A stretch of 64,000 bases of DNA, taken from assembly GCA_025267735.1 (NCBI GenBank), contig CM046298.1, forward strand, positions 29,271,866 to 29,335,865, read 5' to 3'. Position numbers and translations under genes: made by a program. A model generated the notes under the pieces. That model did not search any database and had not been told where the DNA came from. It saw only the letters and a program-made list of their open reading frames with translations. The stretch's first letter is position 1. Every line of letters starts with the position of its first letter. Below, piece by piece: positions 44,754-57,186 of this stretch. Origin of the DNA: Mactra quadrangularis (lineage: Eukaryota; Mollusca; Bivalvia; Venerida; Mactridae).

Positions 44754-46424
44754 AATGTAAATACCAAGCTCAACTCAACACTTTAGCACACCTACATAAG
44801 CACAGTTTTCCAAATTATGTTTGTTCAGCATTCTTAGGACAAAATATTGCTTTTTCCATACTGGTTAGAGACCCAAAAGTTGACACTTTCTAAAGCATTC
44901 AATTTTCTATTTGCATGATGTCTAGAAAGAAATGAAAACTAAAATATGCCAGTGACAAAAAATGACATTTTTCTCCTGTGATGAAGGCATTTCATTGCTG
45001 ATGTTTAGAAGAGTGATCTAGTTCTGAGCTCTTGAGCGGTTCTTACTTGCTAGAAATGTACACATTCTTTTAGAAACATGTAAAATAGATTACTCTTAGT
45101 TTACTTCATGTAAGTGAGTTTTTCACACAAATCTTAAGCAAACATTACGCATAATGATATATGGAATGGTCAATTTTATAGCAAAAACATTGTAAATCTG
45201 TCCCATTTAGGGTCTCTAACCAGATGGAAGATCCACTTTTTCTTACCATACCAGCTAAATATCTAGCAAACTCTATCTTTGCTAAGAATTCATTGATATT
45301 GTGACGGAATACAAGTCAAAGTTATAAATGAACCTAATTATCCTCTGAATGATTTACTGCACCCCCAAACTGTTGCCACTGGTAGTAAAATGAAACTGGC
45401 AGCACTTATGGGACAAGAAGAAGAGACAGTGCTTGCAAAATCAAAGTACATGACGGGGCTGGACATTCAAGGTTGTCTGATAGCCAATGGTGACACATAT
45501 GTGGCATCGGTTAGCCTGTTACTGCTAGCCAACATTTGGTTTGGGCAAGCTGAACTAAAGCTGCTTGGGCAACCTAGTTTGAAATTTAACATCAAGCCCT
45601 GTATGACAATATAGACTCTTATTATTAAATGTTTTTGTATTGACTGATAGTATAACTGTAACAACAAGACATAAGAGTCTTATCTGATTCTAACTTTGGA
45701 TTAATTTGAAAGATCCAAAAACAAACTAAAATCAAAATAATTCAACACTTAATTTATACTAGTAAATAACTTATTTATTTCTCTTAAATACAAGTATAGT
45801 GCTATTAATGATGGTGTGAGTTGTCCAAATGAACAAGTAGACAAATTTAAAAGTTAAATGTGTTCATTGGTTGATGGCGTAAATATTCTAATACAAGAAA
45901 GAGTCATTTTAGAATCTAAATTCAAGGGGACAGACGTGATGAGCTAAGAACATGAATTAATTGCAAAAATGCTTTTATATATGAAACATACCTAATAATG
46001 GTAAGATATTAAATTCTAACTTGACAAAAACACAAGCATCCCTGAGAGATGACTAGTCAATTTAAAATTTAATTTCAATGGTAAAAGTGTAAATGTTTCA
46101 TAGACATTAACATTTTGTCAACAAACTCATGTTCTTATCACAAAACTGTAATGGCAAGACAGAAGATTCTAATCTGATTCAATCTGATTAGACTACAAGA
46201 TTCAGAAAGAAAAATTAATCAAAATAAATTAACACCAACTTGAACCAAAGGGAGACAACTCAGATATTTACTAGTACAATTGATGGTAAAGATTATCTTT
46301 CTTGAATGCTAACTTGAATAGCATGTAATACTTATTACAGCAAAATATATGTTTAAATATGCTGTTATTGCATACACAAATTGATGATAATTGCAAGCAC
46401 TGTCCCTTCCCCTAGAGTGCCCAT

Positions 46425-46510
46425 CCCCCATTTAGTCGCCTCTTACGACATGCAAGGGGGAGACAGTGGTTCTATTCTTTTGATCTTACAGCTCCCGAAA
46501 CCACACGGGG
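46425..46510 (-). repeat. GCGACTAAATGGGG repeat module
   Basis: CATTTAGTCGCCTCTTACGA, CATGCAAGGGGGAGACAGTG, TTCTATTCTTTTGATC and CCCGAAACCACACGGGG match 44150-44225. A clipped copy is near 49938 (TTTAGTCGCCTCATACAAAA). It is a dispersed module that can occur apart from the SINE. Confidence 0.7.
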
Positions 46511-48008
46511 CTTAGGTATCCTTTTCACATTAGATAACTTTAGAATACCATTTAAAATGCCAAAAAATATTTGCATAAAGACTCAATTTATGACATTTGT
46601 CATTTTAATGTCAGAATATAATTTAACACGTCCATGAGCATTTTACTAAGTTAAATAACTAAAATAGGTTACAAGCAACCAACACCCAACCAGGTAGTGT
46701 CCCACTCAGTGAACACTGCCGAGTGCCTCTCTTTTGAGTGTACAGGTACAACTATCCTGTCTGGCTTGGGAAACTTAACTTGCCAATAATCAACCTTGAC
46801 ATTTGTTGTATTAATTGACTCAACTGATCATTGATAAGGGTGTATTATGTGTATTTAGATAGTGATATATAATGTTATATAACAAAATCTGCATCTTGAC
46901 ATATAAATAAGATTAGGAAAATCATGTCCAGTTCCAGCATTTTTACTACCAAAGCAACAGTTAACTATTTTTAATCAAATTTACTTCAATTTGCATGATA
47001 ACATGCAAAACAAAGTACTACATTAGTACCAATGACCACAGTCACTGGTAGTGACGGCACACAGAACATATGTGACCTAAGATCTTACACAATGTAACAA
47101 ATGCCCCAAGTACACACACATTATTCAGACAAATGTGTGCAATTGTCTTGACCAGAAGTAGGCCAAAGTTACAGTAACTGTAACTGACTTCAAGGATAAG
47201 ACCTGTTTTCCATGTGCATGTTGTCTGTCTCAGTGTATTACTGTAGCGCTAAAATTATCTCACAAATTGTGTTATTGTGCACTACATGACCAATAAGTGT
47301 CCATGCGCCTTAAAACAACATGAAATTAAATAAATAGCTCAAATAAGATGATATGAGACATTGTTTGCTTGTAGTAGCATTTAGCTTTGTCACTCAAGTA
47401 ATCTTAAACAACCTATACCAGGTATAGTATGCTGGATATAGTCCAAAAATACATTCTTTTTTCATCAGAGAATCTCTGACTGTCAAAATGTGGTACCAAT
47501 TTATATCAATTTTGATGTTTTTGTCCTAAGTCACAAATTTAATGCCAGTAATAGATGTGAAGTACTTGATATTTGCTCCAAAACTCACAAAATTAATGTT
47601 TTTCAAATTGTATTTTTCATAGCACTAAACCAAAACTTAACTCATATTTAGTCAACTTAAATTGAAAGTCTCATTTAAAACAGATACTCCAAGTAAAATT
47701 GAGTTCTATTGTAATATCCTAAGATTAATTGGTACCAAAGCTTATAATGGATCAAAATGTACATCCTTCCACTAAGGAAGACAGTGCTTCCGAACTAAAC
47801 TTGTGATGTATAATTTATAATTTGTACAAGAATTCCACATCTTACAAACAGATGTACAATGTACACTGACAGACTTACAGCAAGCAAATAGTCTACCTGC
47901 CCGTTATTTTGTCACAGAGATGACTGATACATAGACAGACAACATGCACATGGAATACCTAGTCATACATGACCATTGACATGTACAATGGTACATGAAT
48001 GGGACATA
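46511..48008. other. noncoding
   Basis: No exon was recognised. CCAACACCCAACCAGGTAGTGT near 46680 and CAACCTATACCAGGTATAGT near 47409 are the only GC-richer pieces. Confidence 0.45.
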
Positions 48009-48779
48009 GTCCAGGTTTTTAACCTGTCAAAATATATAATGTCACAGACTGTCCAGTCCAACAATATTAACCTGAGCTTGACCCTTACACATGAACATTT
48101 AAATCATTTCCTATGTTCTGCTTCAGTGCCGAAACACGATAACTCAGACCCTGAATAAACCATTGGCCATAATGCCTCTATGACCGAATATTTGTTCATA
48201 AGCATCAGAATAATGCAAAATACATCATAATACAGTAAAGCACCACTATAACAACCCTCTTGTTATTTCAGAATTGTGCAATTTCTGACAATTATCAAGT
48301 CCTAAATGCTACATATGTACAGCAAAGGGTCCCTTCATCTAGACAGTGTTGCATATGAAAATCATCAATTGTGATGGTTGTTTAAGTGGAGCTTTACAGA
48401 TCTAGTTCCTATTCCACTTGTAAAACTCTGAGTGTGCTCATTTGTCCTTTAACATGGCAGTAAAAACTTGGTTAGGTACAGCAACTCAATACATGAGAAA
48501 CCACCTACCAGGCTCCACTGGGCCACTGGTCTCTTTATGAGTTCATTTATCTATTGGATAACACTAAATGTATACTGTTTGCCTAATATTGTACACACTC
48601 AAACAGAAACTTAGGGAAAATTGTATTTCCCATGATAAGGTAGTTCAAGCTCAGGTTAATCTTCCCGTTATAGTGAGTTCACCTACAACTCCCTAGTGGT
48701 GATCCAGCAGCATCACTACTATCTCTTGTAAAGACCCCACGGTTGTCTCTAATTATTTTGACAGGTTAAAAACCTGGAC
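48009..48779. mobile_element. 771-bp TIR element with a nested inverted repeat
   Basis: GTCCAGGTTTTTAACCTGTC with AAAAT at the left is mirrored by ATTTTGACAGGTTAAAAACC with TGGAC at the right, flanked by TA on both sides. Nested inside, AGTCCAACAATATTAACCTG with AGCTTGACCC (48053) and AAGGTAGTTCAAGCTCAGGT (about 48639) resemble the ends of the MITE at 33041. Confidence 0.75.
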
Positions 48780-48879
48780 TATACCCTAACAAATACACAC
48801 AAAGGGGATCTACATCTCAAACATTACAAACTGAAGGGGAAAAGAATGATTTCATGATTCCATCACCAGATAGTGTCAG

Positions 48880-49290
48880 GAGACACTCTCCCAACAAGGA
48901 GCAAGGCCCACCCCAGCCTAAATATTAGGCCCACATGGTGTCGGGAGACACTCTCCCAGCAATAAGCTGGGCCCACCCTGGCCTAAGTATAAGGGCCACA
49001 TGCCACATGGTGGCAGAAGACATTCTCCCAGCAAAACCCTAGATCTACCCAGACCTAAATATAAGGGTCAGATGATGCCAGGAGATGCTCTCTAAACAAT
49101 GGACTAGGACCTACCCTGACCTGAAAACCATTAGGGTCAGATTAAGGCCAGAAGTTTTTCCTATTAATAGACTTAGACTACCCTAATACCTAAGATATTT
49201 TAGACAAATTGTTGAAGGAGATATCTTCTCAAATATTGGCTAGGACCATCCTTGCCTTAAGTATCAGGGTCATAATGTGTCTTTTCCATA
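48880..49290 (+). repeat. degenerate ~75-85-bp tandem repeat, about five copies
   Basis: Variants of GTGTCGGGAGACACTCTCCC, AGCAATAAGCTGGGCCCACC and CTGGCCTAAGTATAAGGG recur with increasing divergence to the right. Confidence 0.7.
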
Positions 49291-49460
49291 AGCTTTTATT
49301 CTTTTGTATTGGTTTTATCAGTCATTGCCATAACCCACAGCACAAAGCAATGTGATTAGTGATTATCTGCCAGTGATTACTGCTACTACTTTTAGTCAGG
49401 CCAGTTGATTCCCTTGCAACATAACAAAATATGTCAGACTAAAGCTTGAACAAAATTAAG

Positions 49461-50040
49461 ATGATGACTGGAACTTGGTCTTTTGTTCCCCTAAACCAAA
49501 TAAAACTACACCAGGTAACTGTCAGAAATTCATTCTGGAATTTTAAATTAAAAAACAAACAAAAACTAAGAGCATAATTTAAGAAACTGGGATTTAAAAA
49601 TAAAAAAATCCTAATAAAGATAGTTAAATATAATCAACAAACTAAAAGAGTCCTATAATAACAAAATGAATGTTCACAGTAAATTCTACTGCTAGGCAAA
49701 AAACTTTGAACCTCCCAACTGATATATAGTAGGCTATCAGAAAGCTATCCACTCCTGGAATCGCCACCGACTACATACACAAACTGGGGTAATTTGACCT
49801 ACCTAACCCTACATACTAACAATAAAATGAAAAAAACTTTGAACCTCCCAGTCGATACATAGTAGGCTATCAGAAAGCTATCCACTCCCAGACTCGCCAC
49901 CCACTACGTACACAAACTGGGGTAATTTGACCAAATACTGATTTAGTCGCCTCATACAAAATTCAAGGCTGGACTCTATTTATGAGAGCGACAGGAATTT
50001 CTGACAGTCACTTGATGGTTCACTACATTATTGCAATATC
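49461..50040 (+). repeat. ~570-bp duplicated block, copy 1
   Basis: It starts GATGACTGGAACTTGGTCTT and ends near CTGACAGTCACTTGATGGTT. The same block is at 51810-52385. Within each copy a ~130-bp unit is itself tandemly doubled (AAAAAACTTTGAACCTCCCA, TAGTAGGCTATCAGAAAGCT, ACAAACTGGGGTAATTTGAC). Confidence 0.9.
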
Positions 50041-50343
50041 ATTAAATCAATGTCATGACTTTAACCTCAAATATATTATGACACATTCACAATCATTACA
50101 CAGTCATAGCCATAATTCACAGACCAGAAGAAAGTGAACCCAGGCCAGAGCTGTATTAAATTAAGGCAATGACAATTCAGACACAGAACAACCAAAAACA
50201 CTAACTATGATATTACTTGCTGAATACATACACATCTGTATTTGTATCCATCAATAGAACTGTTCTAACATGATGACATTTGTTATCACAATATAGGGCA
50301 AACAAGGATCCCTATAATCAGGGTAGGAAATAAGTTATCCAAC

Positions 50344-50590
50344 CTAAGGGACCCAACATTTAGGACACCATACAACATTGGCTGAATGAAAGAACCCAGG
50401 GAACCCAACACTTAAGGCACCAGACATAACATTGGCTAAATGTTTCAACCCAGGGAACCCAACATTTAGGGCACCATACATAACGTTAGCTAAATGTTTC
50501 AACCCAGGGAACCCAACATTTAGGGCACAATGTATACTGTAGGCTAAATGTTTGGACCCAGGGAGCCCAACATTGAGTGCACCATACATA
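50344..50590. repeat. 54-bp tandem repeat, about 4.5 copies
   Basis: GGGAACCCAACATTTAGGGC, ACCATACATAA and GCTAAATGTTT recur every 54 bases. The period is a multiple of three, so an 81-codon minus-strand frame with an 18-residue repeat results; I do not regard it as a gene. Confidence 0.85.
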
Positions 50591-50654
50591 ATGTCAGCTC
50601 ATTGTTAGAGTGCACTATCTCCATTTTTGTCATTTTTAGATATACATGTCACTA

Positions 50655-50860
50655 CGCAGTATAAAATTCTTTATTAAATCATTCGCTCAAGAGCTTTCAT
50701 TAATAATATTGAAACGAAAAGTTAGACGCTCACACTATGCATTACTATTCCAACAACATAGAATAGTAACACATGATGAGAGTATTTTACTTTTCATCTC
50801 AAAATTACTGAAGAAAGCTCTTGAGCCAGAAATTTTTGTAAAGAGTTTTACACAACATAT
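50655..50860. repeat. inverted repeat with ~65-bp imperfect arms
   Basis: CGCTCAAGAGCTTTCATTAA at 50692 and its mirror GAAGAAAGCTCTTGAGCC at 50810 are the best part; AAAATTCTTTATTAAAT and GAAACGAAAAGTTAGAC have partial mirrors too. A 98-codon plus frame at 50646-50942 lies over this palindrome and has no other support. Confidence 0.55.
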
Positions 50861-51446
50861 ATTAGATGCAGAAGGGTCTAATTACCAAAATGCATCACCA
50901 CAAATGATGGTGAAATGTACAGTCAGCATTGTACATAAATAGACAGCATAGAAAACCCTACTGGCAATTATTGGCCTTAATGAACAATGCCATCAAGCTG
51001 AAGCTCTCAGAGCTTTATTCACAATTGCCATCAAGCCATCAACTGCAGTGCATAAGCCCAGAAACAAACACGGCAAGTATTTAAAGTGATGACTGATATC
51101 AAAGAGAATCCCTTTGGCCAGTTTTTAACTCACATGCTATATACTTGATCTTTTAACAAATGGGCTTCCTAAATAGCATATAACATGCACAATGCCCTGG
51201 ATATGAAATGATATCAATTAAAATTTAGGAAATAGCACTTTAAATGACAAAAAAACACTGCAAATGCCTTAAGTTTACAGGATGTAACGTAATCATAAAT
51301 CACCAGTAATAATTTGAAAACTTGCAAATACTAAGACTTACTGAAATGCTTGGTTATCTCCCTTTATATAAAACTACAGGGTTTTTTTGTCTGTACAGAA
51401 TAACTTAATATGATTTCAAAACCTGGCTTGGTAAAACATAGAAATA

Positions 51447-51800
51447 CAGTTATCTATCAAAAGTTTTGAGACTTAAGAAATTTATGACAAATTTTGAATT
51501 TTAATGATTATTATAGCTGAATCATTATTTCTTATTTATTTAAGTATGGTTTTTATGAAATAAAAACAGATTTTATGATTGCTGAACATAAGTTGATTGA
51601 TCTGACATCCATAAGACTCCCAAACTATATTTATTGTTATCATATTTCATAACCTATGCTATTTTTTCAGTCTCGTTTATAATACCAAAAAATAATGCAA
51701 GGTATCAAAGCATTTCAAAATAAACAATTACCAAGTTTTTAAAAAAGCAATACAGTAGGCCTACAATCTGAAAATGTCTCAAAACTTTTGGCAGGAATTG
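51447..51800. mobile_element. 354-bp Tc1/mariner-type MITE
   Basis: The left end is CAGTTATCTATCAAAAGTTT with TGAGAC; the right end read inward is CAATTCCTGCCAAAAGTTTT with GAGAC. TA flanks both ends (51445-51446 and 51801-51802). Its right half is duplicated at 52387-52565. Confidence 0.75.
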
Positions 51801-51809
51801 TACAATAAG

Positions 51810-52385
51810 ATAATGACTGGAACTTGGTCTTATGTTCCCCCCCAAAAAATAAAAATAAACCAGGTAACTGTCAGAAATTCATTCTTGAATTTCAAATTAA
51901 AAAACTAACAAATACTGAGAGCATAATTTGAGAAACTGAGATTTAAAACAAAAAATCCTAATAAAAATAGTTAAAAATAATCAACAAACCAAGAGTCCTA
52001 TAATAACAAAATGAATGTTCACAGTAAATTCTACTGCTAGGCAAAAAACTTTGAACCTCCCAGACGATACATAGTAGGCTATCAGAAAGCTATCCACTCC
52101 TGGAATCGCCACCGACTACATACACAAACTGGGGTAATTTGACCTACCTAACCCTACATACTAACAACAAAATGAAAAAAACTTTGAACCTCCCATTCGA
52201 TACATAGTAGGCTATCAGAAAGCTATCCACTCCTAGACTCGCCACCAACTACGTACACAAACTGGGGTAATTTGACCAAATACCCAATTTAGTTGCCTCA
52301 TACAAAATGCAAGGCTGGACTCTATTTATGAGAGCTACAGGAATTTCTGACAGTCACTTGATGGTTCACTTACATTATTTCAATA
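51810..52385 (+). repeat. ~570-bp duplicated block, copy 2
   Basis: Direct copy of 49461-50040 with a few percent differences by eye (for example AACTTGGTCTTATGTTCCCC against AACTTGGTCTTTTGTTCCCC). It begins directly after the MITE at 51447-51800. Confidence 0.9.
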
Positions 52386-52386
52386 T

Positions 52387-52565
52387 CATTATATCATATT
52401 CCATAACCTATGCTATTTTTTCAGTCTCGTTTATAATACCAAAAAATAATGCAAGGTATCAAAGCATTTCAAAATAAACAATAACCAAGTTTTAAAAAAA
52501 GCAATACAGTAGGCCTACAATCTGAAAATGTCTCAAAACTTTTGGCAGGTATTGTACAATAAGAT
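52387..52565 (+). repeat. second copy of the MITE's right half
   Basis: TCATATTCCATAACCTATGC, CAGTCTCGTTTATAATACCA, AAGGTATCAAAGCATTTCAA and ACTTTTGGCAGGTATTGTAC repeat 51636-51805. The order is MITE, block, half MITE, which points to unequal exchange or a tandem duplication of MITE plus block. Confidence 0.85.
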
Positions 52566-53159
52566 AGTAGTTTTCTGAAAAAATTCTGTGTCATAAATAT
52601 AGTTTTGGAATTTACCTGAAGTACCAAAATTATTTTTTGCTACATTTAAAAATCAGTTCAAAAATAGAAAAATGTAAGTAGTAATAGTTTTATTTCCTAT
52701 CAGTAACGCCTTGCCATATTCTTAAGATAATTCTATGCTAGAATTTTCCTATTCGAACATAAGTTTGGCGTGACATGACATCCTTTTCCACTTGCCCATA
52801 GAGAACAACAATTTTAAGCAGCTTTTAAATGAATTACATATTACACATGCTGTTGTCAAATTAAAAAGATGGCACAGACATTCCACGGCTGACCTGCAGA
52901 TTTAAACATTCATTTCTCCATGGAAAAGTGGAAAAAAATTGAAATCATGCCTTTATGAAATCATGGCCAAACAGTTTTTGTCCTCTTCAGCAATAGGCCC
53001 AACAACATACAGATAAGGTACGCCACAAAAATGCTATCAATTCAGCATGTCAGTATTACTGTGATCAAACCTGACCACAATATGACAGAAACTTGCCGTC
53101 CAGTAAAATGACAAATATGGAGATAGTGCACTTTAACTTGAAGACAACAATAAGATAAC
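52566..53159. other. noncoding
   Basis: No gene and no clear repeat seen. Confidence 0.4.
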
Positions 53160-53282
53160 TCCCCACAAAGGAAACACCCCCACATAGGGAACTACCCACG
53201 AAGGGGACTCTCCACACAGGGAACTCCCCACAAATGGAACTCCCCACAAAGGGAACTCCCCACAAAGGGAACCCTAACAAAA
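53160..53282. repeat. 16-bp minisatellite, about seven copies
   Basis: Variants of GGGAACTCCCCACAAA recur, most regular at the right end. Confidence 0.9.
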
Positions 53283-53384
53283 AACCCAGTGATGAAATCA
53301 TGAAATCATTTCTTATCTAGCTCACAGTACACAGCCCAACAGAAAATTAAATCAATCTCATCAAATCAGACCACTTACACCTAG

Positions 53385-53650
53385 ATCTCACCAACATGTA
53401 AGGCCAAAACCTCACTAACATGTAAGGCCAAAACCTCACCAACATGTAAGGCCAAAACCTCACCAACATGTAAGGCCTAAACCTCACCAACATGTAAGGC
53501 CAAAACCTCACCAACATGTAAGGCCAAAACCTCACCAACATGTAAGGCCAAAACCTCACCAACATGTAAGGCCAAAACCTCACCAACAAGTAAGGCCTAA
53601 ACCTCACCAACATGTAAGGCAAAACCTCACTTACATGCAAGGCCAAAACC
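53385..53650. repeat. 24-bp minisatellite, about eleven copies
   Basis: AACATGTAAGGCCAAAACCT followed by CACC is repeated in near-perfect copies; two have GGCCTAAA and one AACAAG. The 24-bp period gives an eight-residue repeat in a 124-codon minus-strand frame, which I regard as an artefact. Confidence 0.95.
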
Positions 53651-54229
53651 TTCCTCACATGCAAACAACTTTGCAACAACAAAATCACTACCCTCAGGAC
53701 AATTAACAGTATGGCTGCCACGGTACACCTTAGGGTTCAGCTTCAACTTCCAGTATGTGTGCTGCCGCTCCATTTTATTACGCTTTCCAGAGGTAAACTG
53801 GGATTTATCAGTGAAATAAAAATCAATATTCAAGTGTTTGGAATCAATGAAAATTAATTTGGATGTGCTGTATGAGGCATATCAGACTTACACATAAGAT
53901 AAGACAAGGCTTATGATAACCACAAAATTTATTCATTTTGGTTTAAGATCTATTTATTTCACATACGAGCTAAGGATATCATATTTTCACAAGTAGCCAC
54001 TCTCCAAATATTGCATCCATATCTCACTAATGAAATAAAAATCGATTTTAAACTGAAATAAACACATATCCTATACATATTGCCTTTTACTCGAGTTAAT
54101 TAGCAACACAATAAATGCCTAAAATTCTATAAACGCTAAAATTTAATGTCCAAATGCATTAAATCACTTAACATTCTTATTTTTAATGATTTGAAATATA
54201 AAATATCGAATTTTGGCATCATATAAATA
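53651..54229. other. noncoding, one possible minus-strand frame
   Basis: A frame at 53627-53833 reads KLNPKVYRGSHTVNCPEGSD and includes GKRNKMERQHTYWKLK. Composition is protein-like, but it overlaps the minisatellite edge and no splice sites could be tied to it. Not called a gene. Confidence 0.3.
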
Positions 54230-54495
54230 TGAAAGCTTACCAAACATAGGCATCATCTCAAAAAGAAAAATTATCAAACATCAGAATTGTCTCAAAATGA
54301 AATACTATCAAATATCGGAATCGTCTCAAAATGAAATATTATTGAATATTGAAATCATCAAACAAAGAATATATTATCAAATATCAGAATTGTCTAAAAA
54401 TTATCAAACTCTTTGAACGGTCTCAAAATGAAATATCAAGTATTGAAATCGTCTCAAAAATGAAATACTAAAGAATATCAGCAGCATCTTTTAGA
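54230..54495 (+). repeat. degenerate ~30-45-bp tandem repeat
   Basis: Variants of CAAATATCAGAATTGTCTCA and AAATGAAATA(C/T)TA recur six or more times with indels. Confidence 0.75.
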
Positions 54496-54811
54496 TATGT
54501 TCAGTATTTAAGAAAATCAATCAAATGATTAATTTCCTTACTAAGACCATGTGTTCATGGGACATGTATACTGTATATACCTAGACAAATGTGCTTGATA
54601 TACTAGCTCGCAATATTAAGTTTGCCAAACTCTTTATCAATCAATCCAAATATGGATGAGGCCACCATATTTCAGACAACTTATATCCTTTTAATTGCAC
54701 GTTCTGGTTTGTTATATAGTACTGCTGGATTATTTTAGTCATCCATCATACTGATTATTTCCAAACTCTTCATTTTGAATGGTTTAAACCATTGTTTGCG
54801 AATGTCTGAAC

Positions 54812-55006
54812 TAGGGATGAGATGATATGGCTATGTATTGATACAATATCAATATGTCAGTTTCACGATACATATTGTGGCCTAGCATGATATATCACGA
54901 TACAACTTACAATATGATGAAAACTACACTTATTGTATCGTAAATAATCATATTGACTCCTTTTATATCGATAAGTATCACTGATGACCATTTCATCTCA
55001 TTCCTA
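54812..55006. mobile_element. 195-bp hAT-like MITE
   Basis: The left end is TAGGGATGAGATGATATGG and the right end read inward is TAGGAATGAGATGAAATGGT. The flanking octamers GTCTGAAC and ATCTGAAC differ at one position, a good hAT target duplication. The core has TATCGATA / TATCACGATA pieces. Confidence 0.8.
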
Positions 55007-57149
55007 ATCTGAACAGTGAACCAAATCATGAGCACTTAACTGCAGCCTCCAATCCTAAGGTGTACCCTGGCAGCTCTACTTCTTGACAAATATTTATCAC
55101 TATCACATCCCTTAAGGGGGCTATAGGAGGCGACGTCATGGGCCTCACGGTATTCCCACAACAGAGTGTCATTCCCACAACAGAGTGGCATTCCCACTAC
55201 ACTTGTTGCAGGGACACCACAATACTGCCACAATGGGGCAGAGAAGATGGTTGCAACCACCACGCAATGGTAGCTGCAATCAGTGAGATTCTAGGATGTA
55301 AGTGATCTGATTTTAATAAGATTGAAGTTCAACTGGTAGACTATGACAGTGAGCCAGATCCCCTGTACACCCCCCAAACAGAACTGAACAAGAAAAAACA
55401 CTGACAAAAGTGTTGTGAAATAATGCCATTGCTTATCCAACATCAAACTCGCCAGAATCTTATATATAACTGACCTAGTCAGCTGATCCATCAATGCTAC
55501 CGCCACCAGGATTTACTCATCATGGGACTGGGCATACCTCGCAGCAAAAATTTTGATTTTGAAATCTACCCAACTTTCTTAAAGTCTGTTTTCTGGGAAT
55601 GCAAGAGACGGGAACCAAATAAGAGACGGAAACCTAACTAGTATTAATGATAGATTGATCAAGGCAAGATCGCGTTGGCAATCTTGCGTTGATCATTCTA
55701 TATTACGGAAGCCAACAGACACCTAACAGAAAGAATGAATTTGCGCTCTTGAGGTTACAAGATACCGTGATATAAAATAAATGAATGCAGCAAAAACAAT
55801 GAAAAAATGAAAAAAAGGATAAATCTCCAAGTCAAATACTGTCATTTACATAATGATAAATGTGTATTCAAAAGGTTGGTAGTTGGCTTAATAACTAATG
55901 TTAAACATAATGAAAGATGATATGTAATTCTAATGAATTGCTTATCCTCTTTCATGACTTCGACTACAGTACTGTTAAAAAAAGTGACTACCTCGATGAT
56001 ATCTTAAAAATTGTAATATAGAATAAATAGAGAAGTATAGAATAATTAAAAAGTGTAACTCTAACATTGAAATGATTATTTTTAAATTTTAGTACCCTCT
56101 AAAAGTTGTTAACCTAATGTAGTCTCAATTTAAAGTGTATAAATCTTCATCTTTTGCATATTGATTAGTTTGCAGTAACTTAATGAGAATAATGTCTAAG
56201 TAAACCAAAGATTAAATAAATCTAATAAAATTAATGTTGACTGTGAATTGCAGTGAAATGAAAATTTTACAAAATTTGTGAGGCAATAATTAAGATAAGA
56301 AACCAATAAAATCTTATACATTTTGATGCAAGAAGAATTTATCAGTGAGACATGGAAGATTCATACACTTACAATACTGTAGCCAGTGTTAGTTTTCTAG
56401 AACTCATACCTGAATACCAGCTTCTCATCTTACACAGTTTTGTAGAAGATACACAAATGACTCAAGTGCCTGGTTGGTAGAGTGACAATATATTTGGTCT
56501 CTCCATCAAATATCTAGGTTTAGTTGATGATCAATGATTTCTCATGTATTATCACCTTAATACATTGTAAAAGGTCGAGTGGTTCATAATTCATACATAA
56601 TTCAAAGAACAGAAGAAAATAGGATAGCTAGAATTTTGTAACAATAGAAGATTGAGTAGTTAGTGTGATTAGTTGAACCTAAAAATTTCATACAGTAAAC
56701 TGTCTTAAAATCTAATTTACAAAATTGAATTCTCATTTCTCTTAAATATTATACTTTAACACCCCAGCTATTCTTAAGAGTATTTTTTTGAAATTCTTTT
56801 TTAAGTTATGACAGTTTTCCTATTTGCCCTTAACATGTTGATTAATTTTGTTAGACAAGATAGTACTACAATCTAGGACTCCATACCCTAAACATTCATT
56901 CACTTTAACTAAAAGGCTATTTAGATATAACTGTAATTCTTTGTAAGCAAACCAAACTTTTCTACAGGAAAGATTCAAATATTAAAGCCAAAATATTAAG
57001 CAATGTAAAAAATAAATGATCAATAAGGCATCATACAAAAATAATCAATTAAATTTTCTCCCACAATACAGATTCTTTAGAAATTAATTTTCTCACAGTG
57101 ACCAAAAGATAATGTGATATTATTTATATCAAAAAGCTATATAGAACAA
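55007..57149. other. noncoding
   Basis: A small direct repeat, CATTCCCACAACAGAGTG, is doubled at about 55152-55190. A hairpin with GATCAA(GG)CAAGATCGC / GCAATCTTGCGTTGATC arms lies at 55657-55697. No exon with partners was found. Confidence 0.45.
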
Positions 57150-57186
57150 GCCGAGTGTGGCCAAGTGGTTACGATGTCCGACTTGA
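57150..57186 (+). repeat. truncated tRNA-like SINE head
   Basis: GCCGAGTGTGGCCAAGTGGT then TACGATGTCCGACTTG resembles the 5' half of a class II tRNA; the T arm is missing. Confidence 0.5.

Larger units (their letters stand above)
42830..46150. repeat. region of scattered local duplications
   Basis: AACAAACATGGATCTCA followed by AGAGA(T/C)GACTTGTCAA and TTTAAAATCTAACTTC occurs at about 43093 and 43367, with weaker forms at 43460 and 46030. CTAAATTCAAG(A/G)GGACAGA with CTAAGAACATGAATTAATTG occurs at 42885 and 45915, and ACATTAACATTTTGTCAACA at 43522 and 46106. The order suggests an old ~3-kb duplication later broken up. No coding sequence is seen. Confidence 0.6.

Noticed and set aside
45390..45614. 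74-codon plus-strand frame with mixed composition
   Set aside because: It looks somewhat protein-like, but no flanking splice sites or partner exon could be found and it lies in a region of scattered duplications.
50344..50589. 81-codon frame with 18-residue repeats
   Set aside because: It arises from a 54-bp tandem repeat and has no independent evidence of coding.
53347..53721. 124-codon frame with eight-residue repeats (PYMLVRFW type)
   Set aside because: It is a direct read-through of a 24-bp minisatellite whose period is divisible by three; it has no splice or domain support.
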